A stretch of 59,712 bases of DNA from an uncultured Pseudomonadota bacterium (lineage in GTDB: Bacteria; Pseudomonadota; Gammaproteobacteria; Burkholderiales; SG8-39), in the NCBI GenBank assembly GCA_903834835.1, contig CAILKO010000032.1, positions 1 to 59,712 on the forward strand, in the 5' to 3' direction. The notes below the pieces were generated by a model. That model did not search any database. It was given only the letters and a program-made list of their open reading frames with translations, and had not been told where the DNA came from. Within the stretch, counting starts at the first letter, position 1, and every line of letters begins with the position of its first letter. Shown piece after piece: positions 46,643 through 56,584 of the stretch. The position numbers and the translations under genes are program-made.

Positions 46643-49600
46643 CTAGACGGGCAGCACGTAGCCCTGTTCGTGCACCATGCGCGCCACGGTATCGACCACG
46701 GCAGGATCGTAGAAACTGCCCTTGCCGCGCTCGAGCTCCGCAAGCGCGGCGCCGATCCCGAGCGCCGGCCGGTACGGGCGGTGCGAGGACATCGATTCGA
46801 ACACGTCGGCCACGGCGAGCACCCTGCCCTCGATCGAGATCTGGTCGCCCTTCAGTCCGCGCGGGTAGCCGGTACCGTCGAGCCGCTCGTGATGCTGCAC
46901 GATGATATCCGCCACGGGAAGATCGAACTTCACGTCCTTCAGGATGTCGTAGCTCGCCTGGGCATGGCCCTTGATGAGCTCGAACTCGATCGGCGTGAGC
47001 CGCGACGGCTTGGACAGCAGTTCCGCCGGCACCGCAATCTTGCCGATGTCGTGCACCAGTCCGATCAGCTCCATCTCCGCAGCGCGCGCCTCGGGCCAGC
47101 CGAGCGCGCGCGCGATGTCGGCGGCAACCAGGCCGACGCGGCGCTGATGCCCTGCGGTGTAGGGATCGCGCAGGTCCACCATGTGGGCGACGGCATCCAG
47201 GGTGCAATGCATCGTGGCTTCTATCCGCTTCGCGTAGTCCGCGATACGCCGCGCGTCGCGCTCGCGCTCGGTGACGTCCTCGGCCATCGCGACCATCGCC
47301 TTGTGACTGTCCCACTTCGCGATCGTCGCCACGATGCCGAGCGTCACGAGCCGCCCCGACTTGTGACGCGCACCGACGGTATACGAAATGAAGCGCTCCC
47401 CGGACTCGAAATGCGTCACGGCCTGCCGCGCCGCATCGGCGGAGGCCGCATCGACGAACTCGAAGGGATCGCGCCCGAGCATTTCGGATTCGGACCACCC
47501 GAGTATCTCCGACATGCGCGGCGTGACGTAGATGATGCGCTCCGCCTGCACCACGTAGAAGCCGCTCACGGCCCCTTCGATCAGGCTGCGGAAACGACGC
47601 TCGCTCTCCACCAGCGCAGCCTCGGCGCGACGGCGCTCGGAGACGTTCTCCTTAACCGCCACATAGTGGGTGACCACGCCTGCAGGCGAGCGTAGCGGCG
47701 TGATGTTCGCGTACTCGATGAATTCGCTGCCGTCCTTGCGGCGATTGATGAATTCGCCGCGCCAGGAGCGCCCCGCCACGAGCTCCGCCCACATCTGGTC
47801 GTAGGTCTCCTGGGGCGTCTTGCCGCTTTTCAGCAGGCGTGGATTCTGGCCCTTCAGTTCCTCTTCGCTGTAACCGGTCTCCCGGATGAAAGTATCGTTC
47901 GCATACTCGATGCGCGCTTCCAGATCCGCCACCACCACCGCGTTCGGACTCTGCTCGACGGCGAGCGAAAGCTGGTTCAGGATGTCCTCGCGCCTACGCG
48001 CATCCGTGATGTCCGACCAGGCGCCGATTGCGAGGCCCGGGGTGTCGGATTCCGCCCGAACGACGCGCAGTTCGTCACGCACCCAGCGGTAGTCGCCCTT
48101 CCGTTGCCGGAACCGGAACTCGCGCACCACCACGCCCTTCTCCAGCAGCAGCGCGCTTTCGCTGTAGACACGCTGCGCATCATCCGGATGCAGATTCGAT
48201 CCCCACCAGTCCGACGCGAGCGCCTCGCGTTCCGGATAGCCGAACAGGCGCTCGACGTTGCTCGTGACTTCGATTGCCTTGAACCGGCCCGACGCGATCG
48301 CAAGCGAGTACACCACGACCGGGCTCGCCTCGAGCAGAAACTGCATGCGCTGCTGGATTGCCGCGAGCGCGTCCTTCTCGGCGCGCAAAGCGCGCTCGCC
48401 CTCGATGAACGGCGTGATATCCCGCAGCGCGCCGTAAAAATACGATCCTCCGGGGCCCGCCGCGTAGGTCGCGCTCACGTCCAGATCGACCAGCGAGCCG
48501 TCCTTGCGCCGCCAGCGCGTCGGGAAACGCGCACTGCCCGCAGCGCTGATGCGCCCCAGGTTCACGCGGATCTCCTCCGCGCTCAGCGCCCCCTCGACCT
48601 CGCTCAGATGCATGCGCTCGAGTTCTTCCCGCGCGTAACCTGTCATCCGGACCAGCGCATCGTTCGCTTCGACGATGCGTCCGTCGCGCTCGAGGCGCAC
48701 GAAACCGTCGATCGAGGTCGCGAGCGCAGTACGGTACTGCGCCCCGAGCAGTGCGGCCTGAGCATGCATCCGTCTGACCTCGAGACGCCACGCGCCGTAG
48801 CTGCCGATACCGGCCAGAAATATGAAAATGAGCGCCAGCGCGGTGAGCGCATCCCGCAGTTCACCGATTTCAGCCTCGGACTCGTCGATCGACATTTTGG
48901 CGCCGACGACCCAGGGCGTGCCCTCGATGCGCTCGAACGCCCCGACACTCGGTACGCCGCGGTAATCGACGCCATCCAGAACCTCGTGGATCCCCTGTAC
49001 GATCGCCCTGCTGGAAAGTTTGGTCGTGTCGGCCACAGGGAATCGCAGCGACAGCGGCGGCCGGTCGGGCGCATTGCGCATACGGCCCAGCATCACGACC
49101 TGCCCGCCGTCCACCCGGAACAGCACGGTTTCCCCGGTCTTCGAGCGGGTCGGCCAGTTGAGCAGAATCGGATACAGCAGTTTGTCCGGATCGATCTCGA
49201 CGTAGGCCACCCCGTCGGGGCGCGCGTCGGGCTTAGCCCGGCTGCGCACGGGATGGGCAAACCCGAAGAAGAGCTTGCCGGTCGCATCGCGGTTCAGATC
49301 GACCAGCAAGGGTTTCCCTTCGGCAAGGACCCGGTCCAGCACGCCGGCAACTTCCGGCATCAGCGCGACCTCGGTCTGCGGATAGCGCTGCCGGCGCGCC
49401 TGGTCATAGATCAGAAGGCGGTGATAAGCGTAGGCATCGGTGAAGTCTGCAACAAGCCGTTCCAGATCCGAGCGATCGCGCCCGCGCCTGTCGACCCCGG
49501 GCGCGACCAGCGCCTCCACGGAAGCGCGTTGCGCAAGCAGGCGGACGTCCGATCGTCGCTCCTGCAACTGGGACTCGATGATCGCTTTCTGCAAACGTGC

Positions 49601-49774
49601 AATGCCAAGCAGATCGTCCGCGGTCGAGCGCCTGAGTTCCCGGGCGTAATGCGAGAAGGCGAGGTGTGCGGCGAGAATGATCACCACCGTCGCGATCGCG
49701 AAGATCGCCACCGCACCGATCAGTTTAATTTCGCCGCCCTGGGAACTGCGATGCGCCGTGCCGTTTTCGACCAT
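46643..49774 (-). CDS. Cache-PAS(4)-HD-GYP sensor, putative c-di-GMP phosphodiesterase
   Basis: A 1043-residue membrane sensor. Helix 1 is near residues 17-40, a periplasmic Cache-like domain runs to about 300, and helix 2 is at 305-325. Four PAS domains follow (about 340-460, 475-590, 605-715, 725-840), then an HD-GYP domain (850-1043) with metal motif HDIGKIAVPAELLSKP near 906 and HHERLDGTGYPRG near 958. HD-GYP enzymes degrade cyclic di-GMP, so an outside signal probably lowers c-di-GMP. Divergent from the first TPR-CHAT gene; the 271-bp gap holds both promoters. Confidence 0.94.
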   Translation of the reverse strand: MVENGTAHRSSQGGEIKLIGAVAIFAIATVVIILAAHLAFSHYARELRRSTADDLLGIARLQKAIIESQLQERRSDVRLLAQRASVEALVAPGVDRRGRDRSDLERLVADFTDAYAYHRLLIYDQARRQRYPQTEVALMPEVAGVLDRVLAEGKPLLVDLNRDATGKLFFGFAHPVRSRAKPDARPDGVAYVEIDPDKLLYPILLNWPTRSKTGETVLFRVDGGQVVMLGRMRNAPDRPPLSLRFPVADTTKLSSRAIVQGIHEVLDGVDYRGVPSVGAFERIEGTPWVVGAKMSIDESEAEIGELRDALTALALIFIFLAGIGSYGAWRLEVRRMHAQAALLGAQYRTALATSIDGFVRLERDGRIVEANDALVRMTGYAREELERMHLSEVEGALSAEEIRVNLGRISAAGSARFPTRWRRKDGSLVDLDVSATYAAGPGGSYFYGALRDITPFIEGERALRAEKDALAAIQQRMQFLLEASPVVVYSLAIASGRFKAIEVTSNVERLFGYPEREALASDWWGSNLHPDDAQRVYSESALLLEKGVVVREFRFRQRKGDYRWVRDELRVVRAESDTPGLAIGAWSDITDARRREDILNQLSLAVEQSPNAVVVADLEARIEYANDTFIRETGYSEEELKGQNPRLLKSGKTPQETYDQMWAELVAGRSWRGEFINRRKDGSEFIEYANITPLRSPAGVVTHYVAVKENVSERRRAEAALVESERRFRSLIEGAVSGFYVVQAERIIYVTPRMSEILGWSESEMLGRDPFEFVDAASADAARQAVTHFESGERFISYTVGARHKSGRLVTLGIVATIAKWDSHKAMVAMAEDVTERERDARRIADYAKRIEATMHCTLDAVAHMVDLRDPYTAGHQRRVGLVAADIARALGWPEARAAEMELIGLVHDIGKIAVPAELLSKPSRLTPIEFELIKGHAQASYDILKDVKFDLPVADIIVQHHERLDGTGYPRGLKGDQISIEGRVLAVADVFESMSSHRPYRPALGIGAALAELERGKGSFYDPAVVDTVARMVHEQGYVLPV

Positions 49775-50045
49775 GAAATGGTTGTTCTTATTCGTCTGTC
49801 CGCGTTGTCCGGGTGCGCGGGCGACCTGAGGTCGTTCGCGGAGGCGCCTACCCCTATCCCCTTCTTTTACAGCATGGTCAACACCGGTGTCTCCAGTTTA
49901 TTCGAGTCGCCTGGTTCCCGGTATGAGGAAATGTGAAGTCCCCCGGACGCAGCCTCCAGAAATCTCGAAAAGAGATAGTTGGACCCCAATATCGAGCCCG
50001 GGGCTATCATGCGCGCTCCTACATCCGGTTCTGGCGGCAGATCGC

Positions 50046-53000
50046 ATGCACATGCTTTACCCATCACACCACGTAGCCGTCCGCGCCGGCTCCGGCTTCG
50101 GCCTCGTGCTGGGCTGCATGTTGCTCGCCCTCGCCGCGCTTCCGGGCCTCGCGGCGGAACAGGCGAAGAAGGACGCCCCGCGCTCCATCAAGGACATCCT
50201 TGCCGTTCTCGGGCACTACAAGCCCGATACCGCAGCCATTGCCCAGGCACAGGCCGATCTCAGGCAGGAGCCGCCGAAGACCGACGACAAGGTCCTGCTG
50301 CGCAACTTCCATCTGCAGAAAGCACTCGCCGCGGACAAGCTCGGCGCCACCACCGAGGCCATCCTGAGCCTGCGCGAGGCGCTGAAGTATTTCGACGAGC
50401 GCGAGCCCGAGGCCAATTTCGTAATGCGCCAACTCGCCTCGGCGGAAGCCATCTCGGGCAACTTTCCGGCTGCGCTCAAGGTAAACGAGGAACTCATCCG
50501 GCGCGGCCGGCGTGGGGCGGGATTTCTGATCGGCGCCTGGCAGCACACTGCGCAGATCTACAGCTCGCTCGGCGATGTATCCGGCGCCGAGCGCGCGCTC
50601 TCGAACGCCGAGGATGCCTACCGCGCCGCGATGCAGTCGCCGGCGGCGAAACTGAACGCGCACAGCTGGCTCGCCACGCTCGAGCGCGCGCGCGCCGATG
50701 TGTTCCGCGCGAAAGGCAAGCAGAACGAAGCGGAGAAGTCTCTCCTCGCGGCTCTGAAATCGATCGAGGCCGACCGACCCTTCTTCGACGAGCGCACCAA
50801 GCAGTCGAATTCCGTACTTGCCACGGACGAAAGCTACGCACGAACCATCGAGACGGTGAAACTCTTGCTCGCGCGGGTCCAGCAGAAGACGGGACGCCTT
50901 GCGCCGGCGGAGAAGACCCAGCGTGAAGCGCTCGAATCGACGCTGAAGCGCGTGGGAAAGTTCCACGTCGAGACCGGACGTCAGGTGCTTTCGCTCGCGG
51001 CGATCATCGCCGACCAGGGGCGCTACGCGGAGAGCGAGGTGCTCGCGCGCGAAGCCGTCACGATCTACGAGAAGAGCGGCGTGCCCGACAGTTCCAGCTG
51101 GATGGCCGAAGCGCGCCGCGCGCTCGGCAGCGCGCTCGTTGCCTCGGAAAAACACGCAGCATCGCTCACCGTATTCGAGGCCATGCGCGCCGGTCTGGCG
51201 CGCGATGCGAGCGCGCGGGAACGCTACGACACCGACGATCTGGACTGGGTGCACGCGCTGATCCGCACCGGACAGTACAAGCCGGCCCTCGAGATGGCCG
51301 ATCGCATGCGTACCAAGACCCGCCAGGCCCTGGGCGACAAGGAAGGCCGTACCGCCATGGTGCGCTGCTATTACGCGGCCGCGCTCTACTGGTCGGGCGA
51401 GCCGCAGCGCGCGGGTCCGGAGTATGGCGAGTGCCTCGCACCCTTCCTCGACTGGGCGCGTACCGAGTCGATCGCAGGCACCGCCTCGGCGCGCGTAAAT
51501 GGCCGGCGGGTGCTGGTGCTCGATGCGGTCATCGACATGCATGCACGCAACGCGGCGAACGCGGGCGAAGGCCGCGGCCGTCGCGGCGGACCCGACCCGG
51601 TCGCGGCGAGTTTCCGCTTCTCCGACATCGCGCGCAGCAGCAAGGTGCAGGGTGCGCTGAACGCGAGCGCGGCGCGCGCCAGCATATCCGATCCTGCGCT
51701 CGCCGAACTCTCGCGTCGCGAGCAGGACCTGCAGCTGCAGATCCGCGAGCTGCAGGCCACGCTGCGGGAAACGCTCACCCTGCCGCCCGAGGAGCAGTCC
51801 GCGGCGGCCATCGGCAAGATGCGCACCGATCTCAACGCGTCGCGCATCGAACGCGCCGAGATCCGCGCGCAGCTCGAGAAGGCCTATCCGGACTACGCGG
51901 ATCTCACTTCGCCGCGCCCGCCGAATGTCGAGGAAATCCAGCGCTCCCTGCGCCCGGGCGAGGTGCTGGCGACCGTCTACTTCACTACGCGCTCGGGCTA
52001 TATCTGGGCGATACCGGCGACCGGCCGTGCGCAGATGGCGACGATCCCGCTCGGCATCGACGATGTCGCGCGCATGGTTGCGAGCCTGCGCAAGGCACTC
52101 GATCCGCAAGCGACCAGCATCGACGAGATCCCGGCATTCGACGTCGCCCAGGCCGCGAAGCTCTATGAGCTCGTGTTCAAGCCGGTGGAAGCCACCTGGA
52201 AGGGGGCGAAGTCGCTGCTCTTCGTGCCGCACGGGCCGCTCGGCGCGCTGCCGATCGGTCTCCTGCCGACTGCGCCGGTAAAGCTCGTGAAGGGCACAGT
52301 GCCCTTCGAGGAATACCGTTCCGTGCCCTGGCTTGCGCGCGAGATCGCACTGACCCAGCTGCCCTCGATCCGCGCCGTGACCGGGCTGCGCCGCGCCCCG
52401 CCCGGTTCGGACACGCGCAAGCTCTATCTCGGCATCGGCGATCCCTACTTCTCGAAAGAGCAGGCGGCGGCGAAGCCGGTGCAGGTGGCGGATGTATCGA
52501 CCACCACCTCGCGCGGCCTGCCGGTGCGTCTGCGCAGCGCACCGAAGACGATGGGCGTCGAATCGGCGGAGCTTGCGCTGCTGCCGCGCCTGCCGGACAC
52601 CGCGGATGAAGTAACCGAGATCGCGAAGGCGCTCGGCGCCGACCCGGTGCGCGACGTGATCCTGCATCGCGATGCGAACGAAAAACGCATCACCGGCATG
52701 AATCTCTCGGATCGCAAGATCATCCACTTCGCGACCCACGGCCTCGTTCCGGGCGAACTCGAAGGCCTCACCCAGCCGGCGCTCGCGCTTACCGCGCCCG
52801 ATGTGGCGGACATTGACGGCGACGGCCTGCTCAGCATGGACGAGATCCTCGGGCTCAAGCTGAACGCGGACTGGGTCGTGCTCTCGGCCTGCAACACGGC
52901 CTCCGGCTCGGGCGAAGGCGCCGAGGCCTTGTCCGGTCTTGGCAGCGCCTTCTTCTACGCCGGTGCACGCGCCCTGCTCGTCTCCAACTGGCCCGTGGAC

Positions 53001-53201
53001 AGCGCAGCATCACGGCGACTGATGACCGATCTCTTCAAGCGCTACGCCGCCCCCGGCGCCGCACCCAAGGCGGAGAACCTGCGCCAGGCGATGCTCGGCC
53101 TCATCGACGGCGCGGGTTTTGTCGATCCGTCCAGCGGCAAGACCGCCTACGCCTATGCGCACCCGCTGTTCTGGGCGCCGTTCGTGCTGGTGGGAGATTG
53201 A
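50046..53201 (+). CDS. Exported TPR-CHAT caspase-like protein, copy 1
   Basis: A 1051-residue protein with a signal peptide (GLVLGCMLLALAALPGLAAEQ), TPR-like helical repeats over about residues 70-480, a coiled-coil-rich bridge (about 520-620), and a C-terminal CHAT protease domain. The CHAT dyad is His898 (HFATHGLVPGE) and Cys949 (VVLSACNTASG). An EF-hand-like loop DIDGDGLLSMDE lies between them. CHAT proteases cut proteins after TPR-mediated activation, as in Craspase. ATG 50046 starts the signal peptide; upstream codons are not conserved. First of three tandem paralogs. Confidence 0.88.
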   Translation: MHMLYPSHHVAVRAGSGFGLVLGCMLLALAALPGLAAEQAKKDAPRSIKDILAVLGHYKPDTAAIAQAQADLRQEPPKTDDKVLLRNFHLQKALAADKLGATTEAILSLREALKYFDEREPEANFVMRQLASAEAISGNFPAALKVNEELIRRGRRGAGFLIGAWQHTAQIYSSLGDVSGAERALSNAEDAYRAAMQSPAAKLNAHSWLATLERARADVFRAKGKQNEAEKSLLAALKSIEADRPFFDERTKQSNSVLATDESYARTIETVKLLLARVQQKTGRLAPAEKTQREALESTLKRVGKFHVETGRQVLSLAAIIADQGRYAESEVLAREAVTIYEKSGVPDSSSWMAEARRALGSALVASEKHAASLTVFEAMRAGLARDASARERYDTDDLDWVHALIRTGQYKPALEMADRMRTKTRQALGDKEGRTAMVRCYYAAALYWSGEPQRAGPEYGECLAPFLDWARTESIAGTASARVNGRRVLVLDAVIDMHARNAANAGEGRGRRGGPDPVAASFRFSDIARSSKVQGALNASAARASISDPALAELSRREQDLQLQIRELQATLRETLTLPPEEQSAAAIGKMRTDLNASRIERAEIRAQLEKAYPDYADLTSPRPPNVEEIQRSLRPGEVLATVYFTTRSGYIWAIPATGRAQMATIPLGIDDVARMVASLRKALDPQATSIDEIPAFDVAQAAKLYELVFKPVEATWKGAKSLLFVPHGPLGALPIGLLPTAPVKLVKGTVPFEEYRSVPWLAREIALTQLPSIRAVTGLRRAPPGSDTRKLYLGIGDPYFSKEQAAAKPVQVADVSTTTSRGLPVRLRSAPKTMGVESAELALLPRLPDTADEVTEIAKALGADPVRDVILHRDANEKRITGMNLSDRKIIHFATHGLVPGELEGLTQPALALTAPDVADIDGDGLLSMDEILGLKLNADWVVLSACNTASGSGEGAEALSGLGSAFFYAGARALLVSNWPVDSAASRRLMTDLFKRYAAPGAAPKAENLRQAMLGLIDGAGFVDPSSGKTAYAYAHPLFWAPFVLVGD

Positions 53202-53320
53202 ACGCTGCAGGAAAGCTGTGCAGAATCCCTCAAGACAGGCACCTGCTGTCGGGAACGTGACCGCGCGCCAGGTCTGACTGTCCTCGGTGGTACTAGTGCG
53301 CACGTGGGAGGAGCACCAGG

Positions 53321-56300
53321 ATGGCCAGAATGAGAACGCGTCGTGAGGCAGCGCTACGGGTGCGGCAGGCCTTGCGATCGAGCATAGTCACGCTGCTGGC
53401 TGCAACACTCGCCGCACTTCCTGCAGCGGCACAACAGCCGTCTCCCGCACCGGAACCCACTCCCGCCGAAGCGCCCCCGCCGCGTTCGGTCGCCGACATC
53501 GTCAAGGTACTGGAGCAGTTCAAGCCGGACCCGGCAAAAGCCGATGCAGCGCGCGCGCTGCTCGCGCAATCTGCACCCGAAACGGAAGACCGGAAGGCAC
53601 TCTTCCAGCACCACCTGCGCCGCGGCATGGCTGCCAGAGCGCTCGGAGACGACACGGGCGCCATACCGGATCTGCGCAAGGCGCGCGAACTGGCTCCGGC
53701 TGGCGAGCCCGCCGTGATCTCGCTGATGCAGGCACTCGCGGGCTCGGAATTCCGCGCCGGCAATGCCCTCACCGCGCTGCAACTGATGCGCGAGCGCCTG
53801 AACCTCATCCCGCGGGATCGCCAGGGGGCGATCATGAATCACGAGGGCTTCGCGTCGATGTTCTACTCGTTGCTCGGCGATTTCGATTCGGCACGGTCCT
53901 CACTGCGCAATGCGGAGGCCACGTTTAGCCAGCTCGCCCGCAGCCCGAATATCCGCTATTACCGCCACGAATGGACATCCGGCCTGGAGATGGCACGTGG
54001 CAATGTGTTCCTCGCCGAGGGCAAGCTGCCGGAATCCGAAGCGGCCCTGCGCAAGGCCCTCCGGGAGATGGACGCGGACCTGCCCGATTTCGAATTTCGC
54101 AAACGCAGCGGCATGGACCCACGCCCGGTCCAGTCCTTCGACGTCACGCGGGTCAACCTGCTGCGCGGGCTCTCGGGCGCGCTCACCCGTCAAGGGCGCA
54201 ACGACGAGGCCGAAATCGTCATACGCTCCGCGCTCAAGCTCAGCCTGGAGCGTCAGGGACGATATACATCCGACACGGCGACCGACCTGCGGCGCTTCGC
54301 ATTCATCCTGCTGGAGCAAGGACGGTTTGCCGAGGGTGCGCTGATGGCGCGCGAATCCGTGCGCAGCGTCGAGGGGAGCGGCGCGGCGCCGAATTCCTAC
54401 GCGGCGGTTGAAGCGCGCCGGGGACTCGGCGCGGCCCTCGTCGCAGATTCGAAATGGACAGAAGCGCTCGCCATTTTCGATGCGATGCGGGATGCAGCCC
54501 GGGCAGACCCGGAACTCGCGAAGACGGTGCTGCGCGGCGATCTCGACTGGGCGCAGGCGCTGATCAAAATGAAGCGCGCGTCCGAAGCACGGGACATGCT
54601 GCGGAACATGCTTGCAACGAGCGTACGCCAGGCAGGAGAAAAGGACTCGCGCACGATGCAGATCCGCGGGTTCTACGCCGTGTCGCTCGCAAAATCCGGC
54701 GCGCCCGCGGAAGCTCTGACGGAGTTTGCGAAGTCGGTACCTGCGCTGATCGAGCAGGTGCGCAACGAAGCAGCGGCCGATTCCGGCAGCGTGCGGCGGG
54801 TACGGCGTCTGACGTTCATAATAGAGACCTACATGGACCTGCTTGCCGATACGCAGCGCGCCGGCACTGCAGTACCGGGCATCGATCCCGTGGCCGAGTC
54901 CTTCCGTCTCGCGGATATCGCGCGCGGCAGCGACGTGCAGCGCGCGCTGTCGGCCAGCGCGGCGCGCTCGAACATCAGCGACCCGGCACTCGCGGAACTG
55001 GCGCGTCGCGAGCAGGACGCGCAGCGGCGCATCAGCTCGCTGTCCGACATCCTGCGCTCGCTCCTTGCCGCACCGCCGGCACAGCAGCTGCCGGCGGTCA
55101 TCGCGCAGATGCGCAAGGACGTGGAAGCGCTGACGCAGGAACGCGCGGCCGCCAAGCGCGACATCGAGCGACGCTTCCCCGAATACGCCGAACTGGTGGA
55201 TCCAAAACCTGTCACCGTCACCTCGGTCCAGACGGCGCTGCGCGCGCAGGAAACGTTGATCTCCATCTATGCGGGCGAGGAAAACACCTTCGTATGGGCG
55301 GTGCCCAAGTCGGGCGCCGCCACGCTCTCGCGGGTGGCGATGGGCGCCGCTCAGCTGGGCAAGACCGTCGAGACCTTGCGCAAGGCACTCGATCCCCAGG
55401 CGACCAGCATCGACCAGATCCCCCGCTTTGACCTGGCGCTCGCTGCCAGCCTCTACGAGGACCTCCTCAAACCTGTCGAGAGCGCCTGGAAGGGAAAGAG
55501 CAGCCATCTGCTGCTGGTTCCGCATGCTGCGCTCGGGCAGTTGCCCCTCGGGCTGCTGCCGATCTCCAGGGCGGAGCCCGTCACGAATCAGATTCCGTTC
55601 GACGAATACCGAAAGGTCCCATGGTTGATCCGGGAGGTGGCGCTGACCCAGCTGCCCTCCGTGACCGCGCTGGCAACCCTGCGGCGCGCTCCCGCAGCGC
55701 GTGGCGAGCGGCGCATGTATCTCGGGATCGGCGACCCGTATTTTTCCAAGGAACAGGCCGCAGGCGCCCTGCAGCTTGCTGCGGCCGCGCCCGAATCCGC
55801 AGCCGGCCCGGTGACACGCGGCGTGCCGATCAGGCTGCGCAGCGCGCCGAAAACATCCACGGTGGACTCCGCGGAACTGGCGCTGCTGCCAAGACTGCCC
55901 GACACCGAAGACGAGATACTCGAGATCGCGAAATCCCTCGGCGCGGACCCGAAGCGCGATGTCATTCTGCACAAGGAGGCCAACGTGAAGAACGTCACCA
56001 CGATGAACCTCGCCGACCGCCGCATCGTGCACTTCGCGACCCATGGTCTGGTCCCCGGCGAATTGAATGGCTTGACCCAGCCCGCGCTCGCCCTGACCGC
56101 GCCCGACGTCGCAGGCGTGGACGGCGACGGTCTGCTCACGATGGACAAGATTCTCGGTCTGAAGCTGAACGCCGACTGGGTGGTGCTTTCGGCCTGCAAT
56201 ACGGCCTCGGGCGATGGAGCAGGTTCCGAGGCAGTGTCCGGTCTGGGTCGTGCCTTCTTCTACGCCGGCGCGCGCGCCCTGCTCGTGTCGAACTGGCCGG

Positions 56301-56506
56301 TGGAAAGCGTCGCGTCGCGCCTCTTGATGTCGGACATATTCCGGCGCTATGCCGCGAGCCCCGCCCAGGCGAAAGCCGAGAGCCTGCGCCAGGCGATGAT
56401 CGGCATGATCGACGGTCCGGGCTCGGTTGATCGCGCCACCGGAAAGACCGCCTACGCCTATGCCCACCCGCTCTTCTGGGCGCCGTTCGTGCTGGTAGGA
56501 GATTAG
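53321..56506 (+). CDS. Exported TPR-CHAT caspase-like protein, copy 2
   Basis: A 1061-residue paralog of the preceding gene with the same order: basic start, signal peptide ending AALPAAAQ, proline-rich linker PAPEPTPAEAPPP, TPR-like repeats, helical bridge (SFRLADIARGSDVQRALSAS), and CHAT domain with His908 and Cys959. The EF-hand-like loop is weakened here (GVDGDGLLTMDK). It ends YAHPLFWAPFVLVGD like copy 1. GGAGGAG precedes ATG 53321. It lies 119 bp after copy 1 and 78 bp before copy 3, so the three are probably one operon. Confidence 0.88.
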   Translation: MARMRTRREAALRVRQALRSSIVTLLAATLAALPAAAQQPSPAPEPTPAEAPPPRSVADIVKVLEQFKPDPAKADAARALLAQSAPETEDRKALFQHHLRRGMAARALGDDTGAIPDLRKARELAPAGEPAVISLMQALAGSEFRAGNALTALQLMRERLNLIPRDRQGAIMNHEGFASMFYSLLGDFDSARSSLRNAEATFSQLARSPNIRYYRHEWTSGLEMARGNVFLAEGKLPESEAALRKALREMDADLPDFEFRKRSGMDPRPVQSFDVTRVNLLRGLSGALTRQGRNDEAEIVIRSALKLSLERQGRYTSDTATDLRRFAFILLEQGRFAEGALMARESVRSVEGSGAAPNSYAAVEARRGLGAALVADSKWTEALAIFDAMRDAARADPELAKTVLRGDLDWAQALIKMKRASEARDMLRNMLATSVRQAGEKDSRTMQIRGFYAVSLAKSGAPAEALTEFAKSVPALIEQVRNEAAADSGSVRRVRRLTFIIETYMDLLADTQRAGTAVPGIDPVAESFRLADIARGSDVQRALSASAARSNISDPALAELARREQDAQRRISSLSDILRSLLAAPPAQQLPAVIAQMRKDVEALTQERAAAKRDIERRFPEYAELVDPKPVTVTSVQTALRAQETLISIYAGEENTFVWAVPKSGAATLSRVAMGAAQLGKTVETLRKALDPQATSIDQIPRFDLALAASLYEDLLKPVESAWKGKSSHLLLVPHAALGQLPLGLLPISRAEPVTNQIPFDEYRKVPWLIREVALTQLPSVTALATLRRAPAARGERRMYLGIGDPYFSKEQAAGALQLAAAAPESAAGPVTRGVPIRLRSAPKTSTVDSAELALLPRLPDTEDEILEIAKSLGADPKRDVILHKEANVKNVTTMNLADRRIVHFATHGLVPGELNGLTQPALALTAPDVAGVDGDGLLTMDKILGLKLNADWVVLSACNTASGDGAGSEAVSGLGRAFFYAGARALLVSNWPVESVASRLLMSDIFRRYAASPAQAKAESLRQAMIGMIDGPGSVDRATGKTAYAYAHPLFWAPFVLVGD

Positions 56507-56584
56507 GGTGGCTTGCTCGACTTCAGGGCTGTCATCGAGTCACTCGGCACATGCTGGGTCCCGCACCTGCCGATACCGGGCGCC

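Noticed and set aside
50064..52739. Long antisense open frame (891 codons) opposite the first CHAT gene, and a similar one opposite the second (53900-56467)
   Set aside because: Both are Arg-rich shadows of the real genes with no recognisable motif. Their similarity to each other follows from the similarity of the CHAT genes.
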